Source of the DNA: Nymphaea colorata
Lineage: Eukaryota; Streptophyta; Magnoliopsida; Nymphaeales; Nymphaeaceae
DNA: 64,000 bases
Reading direction: 5' to 3'
NCBI RefSeq assembly: GCF_008831285.2
Contig: NC_045140.1
Coordinates: 20,394,370 to 20,458,369 of the forward strand
Position 1 is the stretch's first letter. Each line of letters starts with the position of its first letter. Shown piece by piece: positions 62,397-64,000 of the stretch. Made by a program: the position numbers and the translations under genes. The notes under the pieces were generated by a model, which was not told the DNA's origin, searched no databases, and saw only the letters and a program-made list of their open reading frames with translations.

Positions 62397-64000
62397 GCCT
62401 TCTTTCAATCGCTAACAATATACATGGAAGATGATCAAAGTTCCATACACTTTATTGCATGCCAGCACAGTTGATCTCAGAGTTTTCAATTGTAAGGAGG
62501 AGGTTTGCAGTTCATCTCATTGTCAAGAGTTTCCACCTCAACTGCTCCTGGTCATGGCATTTATTTCCTAAGATGGGGAGGTGGTAGTGTGATGAAAGAT
62601 TGGCAATGAAGGTTTTATCCGTTCACATGAAACGCTGCTTCTCGTGTCACAGCTGTATATTGAACCAATTTGTTGTTGTTTTTTTTTTTTCCTTCGCCTC
62701 CTCTTCTTGTTGCGCTTCCTAACATATGAAAATGTCCAAGGATTTCTGGGAGCTTCGTCATCTTCTTTCGGTGCAATTTCCCGAACTGCATTCTGTCAGG
62801 ATGGAAACGAATTTTACTTCTTTATGATTATTGTTGTAAATTTTTTGTGCCTTACATCTCTGTTCCATCGCTTTCTCTCAATCTTTATCTCTGTCTCTCT
62901 CTCTCTCCCCTCCCCAACACCACCCCCACCCCCACCCAACCACAAATACATATTGAACTTCTGATCTAGAAATGTTTCTGCACCTTTGCAAATAAGTAGC
63001 TATCTACCATTCAATGGCTCCAATTGAGGTCATTGATTTTCCTTTTTGATTGCGTCGACAGATGACGTTGCCGAGGTTGAACCCTGTAATTGTTTATTTG
63101 ACGTGGCTGTAATTGCCATTCACTATGACCGTCCAATTAATCGTCTTCCAAGTCACCAAATGTTCCGATGAAAAAAATATTTGTTATGGACTTCGGGTGC
63201 TTCTTTTTTCTCCTTTGCAAGAATATTTCCGCTTTATCAAGTGGACAATATATTTTTTATCAAGGAAGTCAAACAGGGTATTTTTGATGCGAAGCCTTTT
63301 CTCCCAGAATATTAAATTTCCCTGTGCATTACTTTCGCAGAATTTGTGTCGTTGTGGCTTTTAATCCTCCATGTTTTTCCATTTTCCTATTAACTTAATT
63401 TTAAAGATAAAAAGGTAACTTTCTGGTAGGCGGAAATCAGAGACTTCATTCTGCAACTGGTTTTCGCATTTTCCTTGTTGGTTTAAAACTTTGAAGTTAG
63501 AAGGGGAGTTGGGCCTGTAAGGAAAAATGACTTCCTGAAAGCTTTTGAAGCCAGTCGAAAGAATTCACCCCAACTCGGTTAATAAAAACGGAGCTGCCCA
63601 CTTAGCATTGATTTAAACTCGTTGATTCGCCCTAGTCCCGAGGAAAATTGCTTGTTTCAGAGAGCCCACGCGTAATCTGAGAGCATCGGAGTCACTGCCA
63701 AATTTGGCCTTTTAACAGGCAAAGATCGACGAAGAACATCTTAAAAGAAAAAAAAGGAGAAAAAATTGCAGTGGAGTTTGCGCTGTCATGAGACTGTCAT
63801 CCAGAGACCACATGCAATTTTTGCATTTGTTATTTACTGAGGGCAGAGGAGGTCCCTACAGGCGAGAGGGAATTGGTGGGAACAGATCACTGCCGTCCAA
63901 CTCAGTGTGGAAAGAAATGTGCCAAGTGCTCAGCCATGGGGACAGAAGGGTCAGCCATGACAGTGCCTGCCTGAAGTCAGGCTCCATCTGGGCCCGTGAA
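62397..64000. other. Region downstream of the kinase gene
   Basis: 3' flank of the kinase gene; no canonical AATAAA is seen nearby. Frames of 106 and 83 codons (62644-62964, 63113-63364) look like chance products of T-rich DNA. The last 250 bases are more balanced in GC and could belong to another gene beyond the window, but nothing is recognisable. Confidence 0.4.

Noticed and set aside
62644-62964. 106-codon frame downstream of the kinase gene
   Set aside because: Rich in Phe, Leu, Ser and Pro from T- and C-runs; no start context or similarity.
63750-64000. Possible microRNA or conserved RNA at the window end
   Set aside because: I compared it from memory with common plant miRNA families and saw no match, and no convincing hairpin is evident.

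Overview
This is nuclear DNA of a flowering plant. The evidence is spliced genes with GT-AG introns, plant-specific protein families (a plastid-type aspartate aminotransferase, an EDR2-like PH-START-DUF1336 protein, a TPD1-like secreted cysteine-rich protein and a plant receptor-like kinase) and two Ty1/Copia LTR retrotransposons. Introns are long, AT-rich and loaded with small transposons. That would suit an early-diverging angiosperm or magnoliid, but I cannot name the species from the sequence.

Layout. (1) 553-4802, plus strand: a complete 11-exon aspartate aminotransferase gene (467 aa), probably plastidial. (2) 4803-7214: intergenic, with an AT microsatellite, a 24-bp tandem duplication and a hAT-like MITE. 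(3) 50348-7333, minus strand: one gene fills 43 kb. Twenty-two exons totalling 2,304 nt join in frame into a 767-aa EDR2-like protein, and its introns make up most of the window. Intron 17 holds Copia-1 (11787-17121) and intron 15 holds Copia-2 (20071-25969). Both are on the plus strand, antisense to the host gene. Other introns hold at least five short non-autonomous elements with terminal inverted repeats (TIRs) and 8-bp target-site duplications (TSDs), and a dispersed AT-rich repeat. (4) 50349-54422: intergenic. (5) 54501-55127, plus strand: a two-exon, GC-rich gene for a 126-aa TPD1-like secreted protein. (6) 55128-59849: intergenic, AT-rich with TA microsatellites. (7) 59850-62396, plus strand: a 10-exon receptor-like kinase gene (462 aa) with a short ectodomain and an intact RD-type kinase domain. 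(8) 62397-64000: downstream DNA with nothing recognisable.

The four host genes are unrelated and do not form a pathway. Amino-acid metabolism in the plastid, a lipid- and phosphoinositide-binding defence/senescence regulator, an extracellular ligand-like protein and a receptor-like kinase are simply neighbours. All four host gene models read through without a stop or frameshift, so none looks like a pseudogene. Both Copia elements carry disabling lesions, although Copia-1 keeps an uninterrupted 956-codon integrase-RT-RNase H frame and nearly identical LTRs.

The most notable signals are two families of short TIR elements with 8-bp TSDs and motif-rich subterminal regions, an insertion of Copia-2 into the target-site duplication of one of those elements, an 81-nt stop-free (exitron-like) intron in the EDR2-like gene, and tandem-repeat-filled leaders in both Copia elements.
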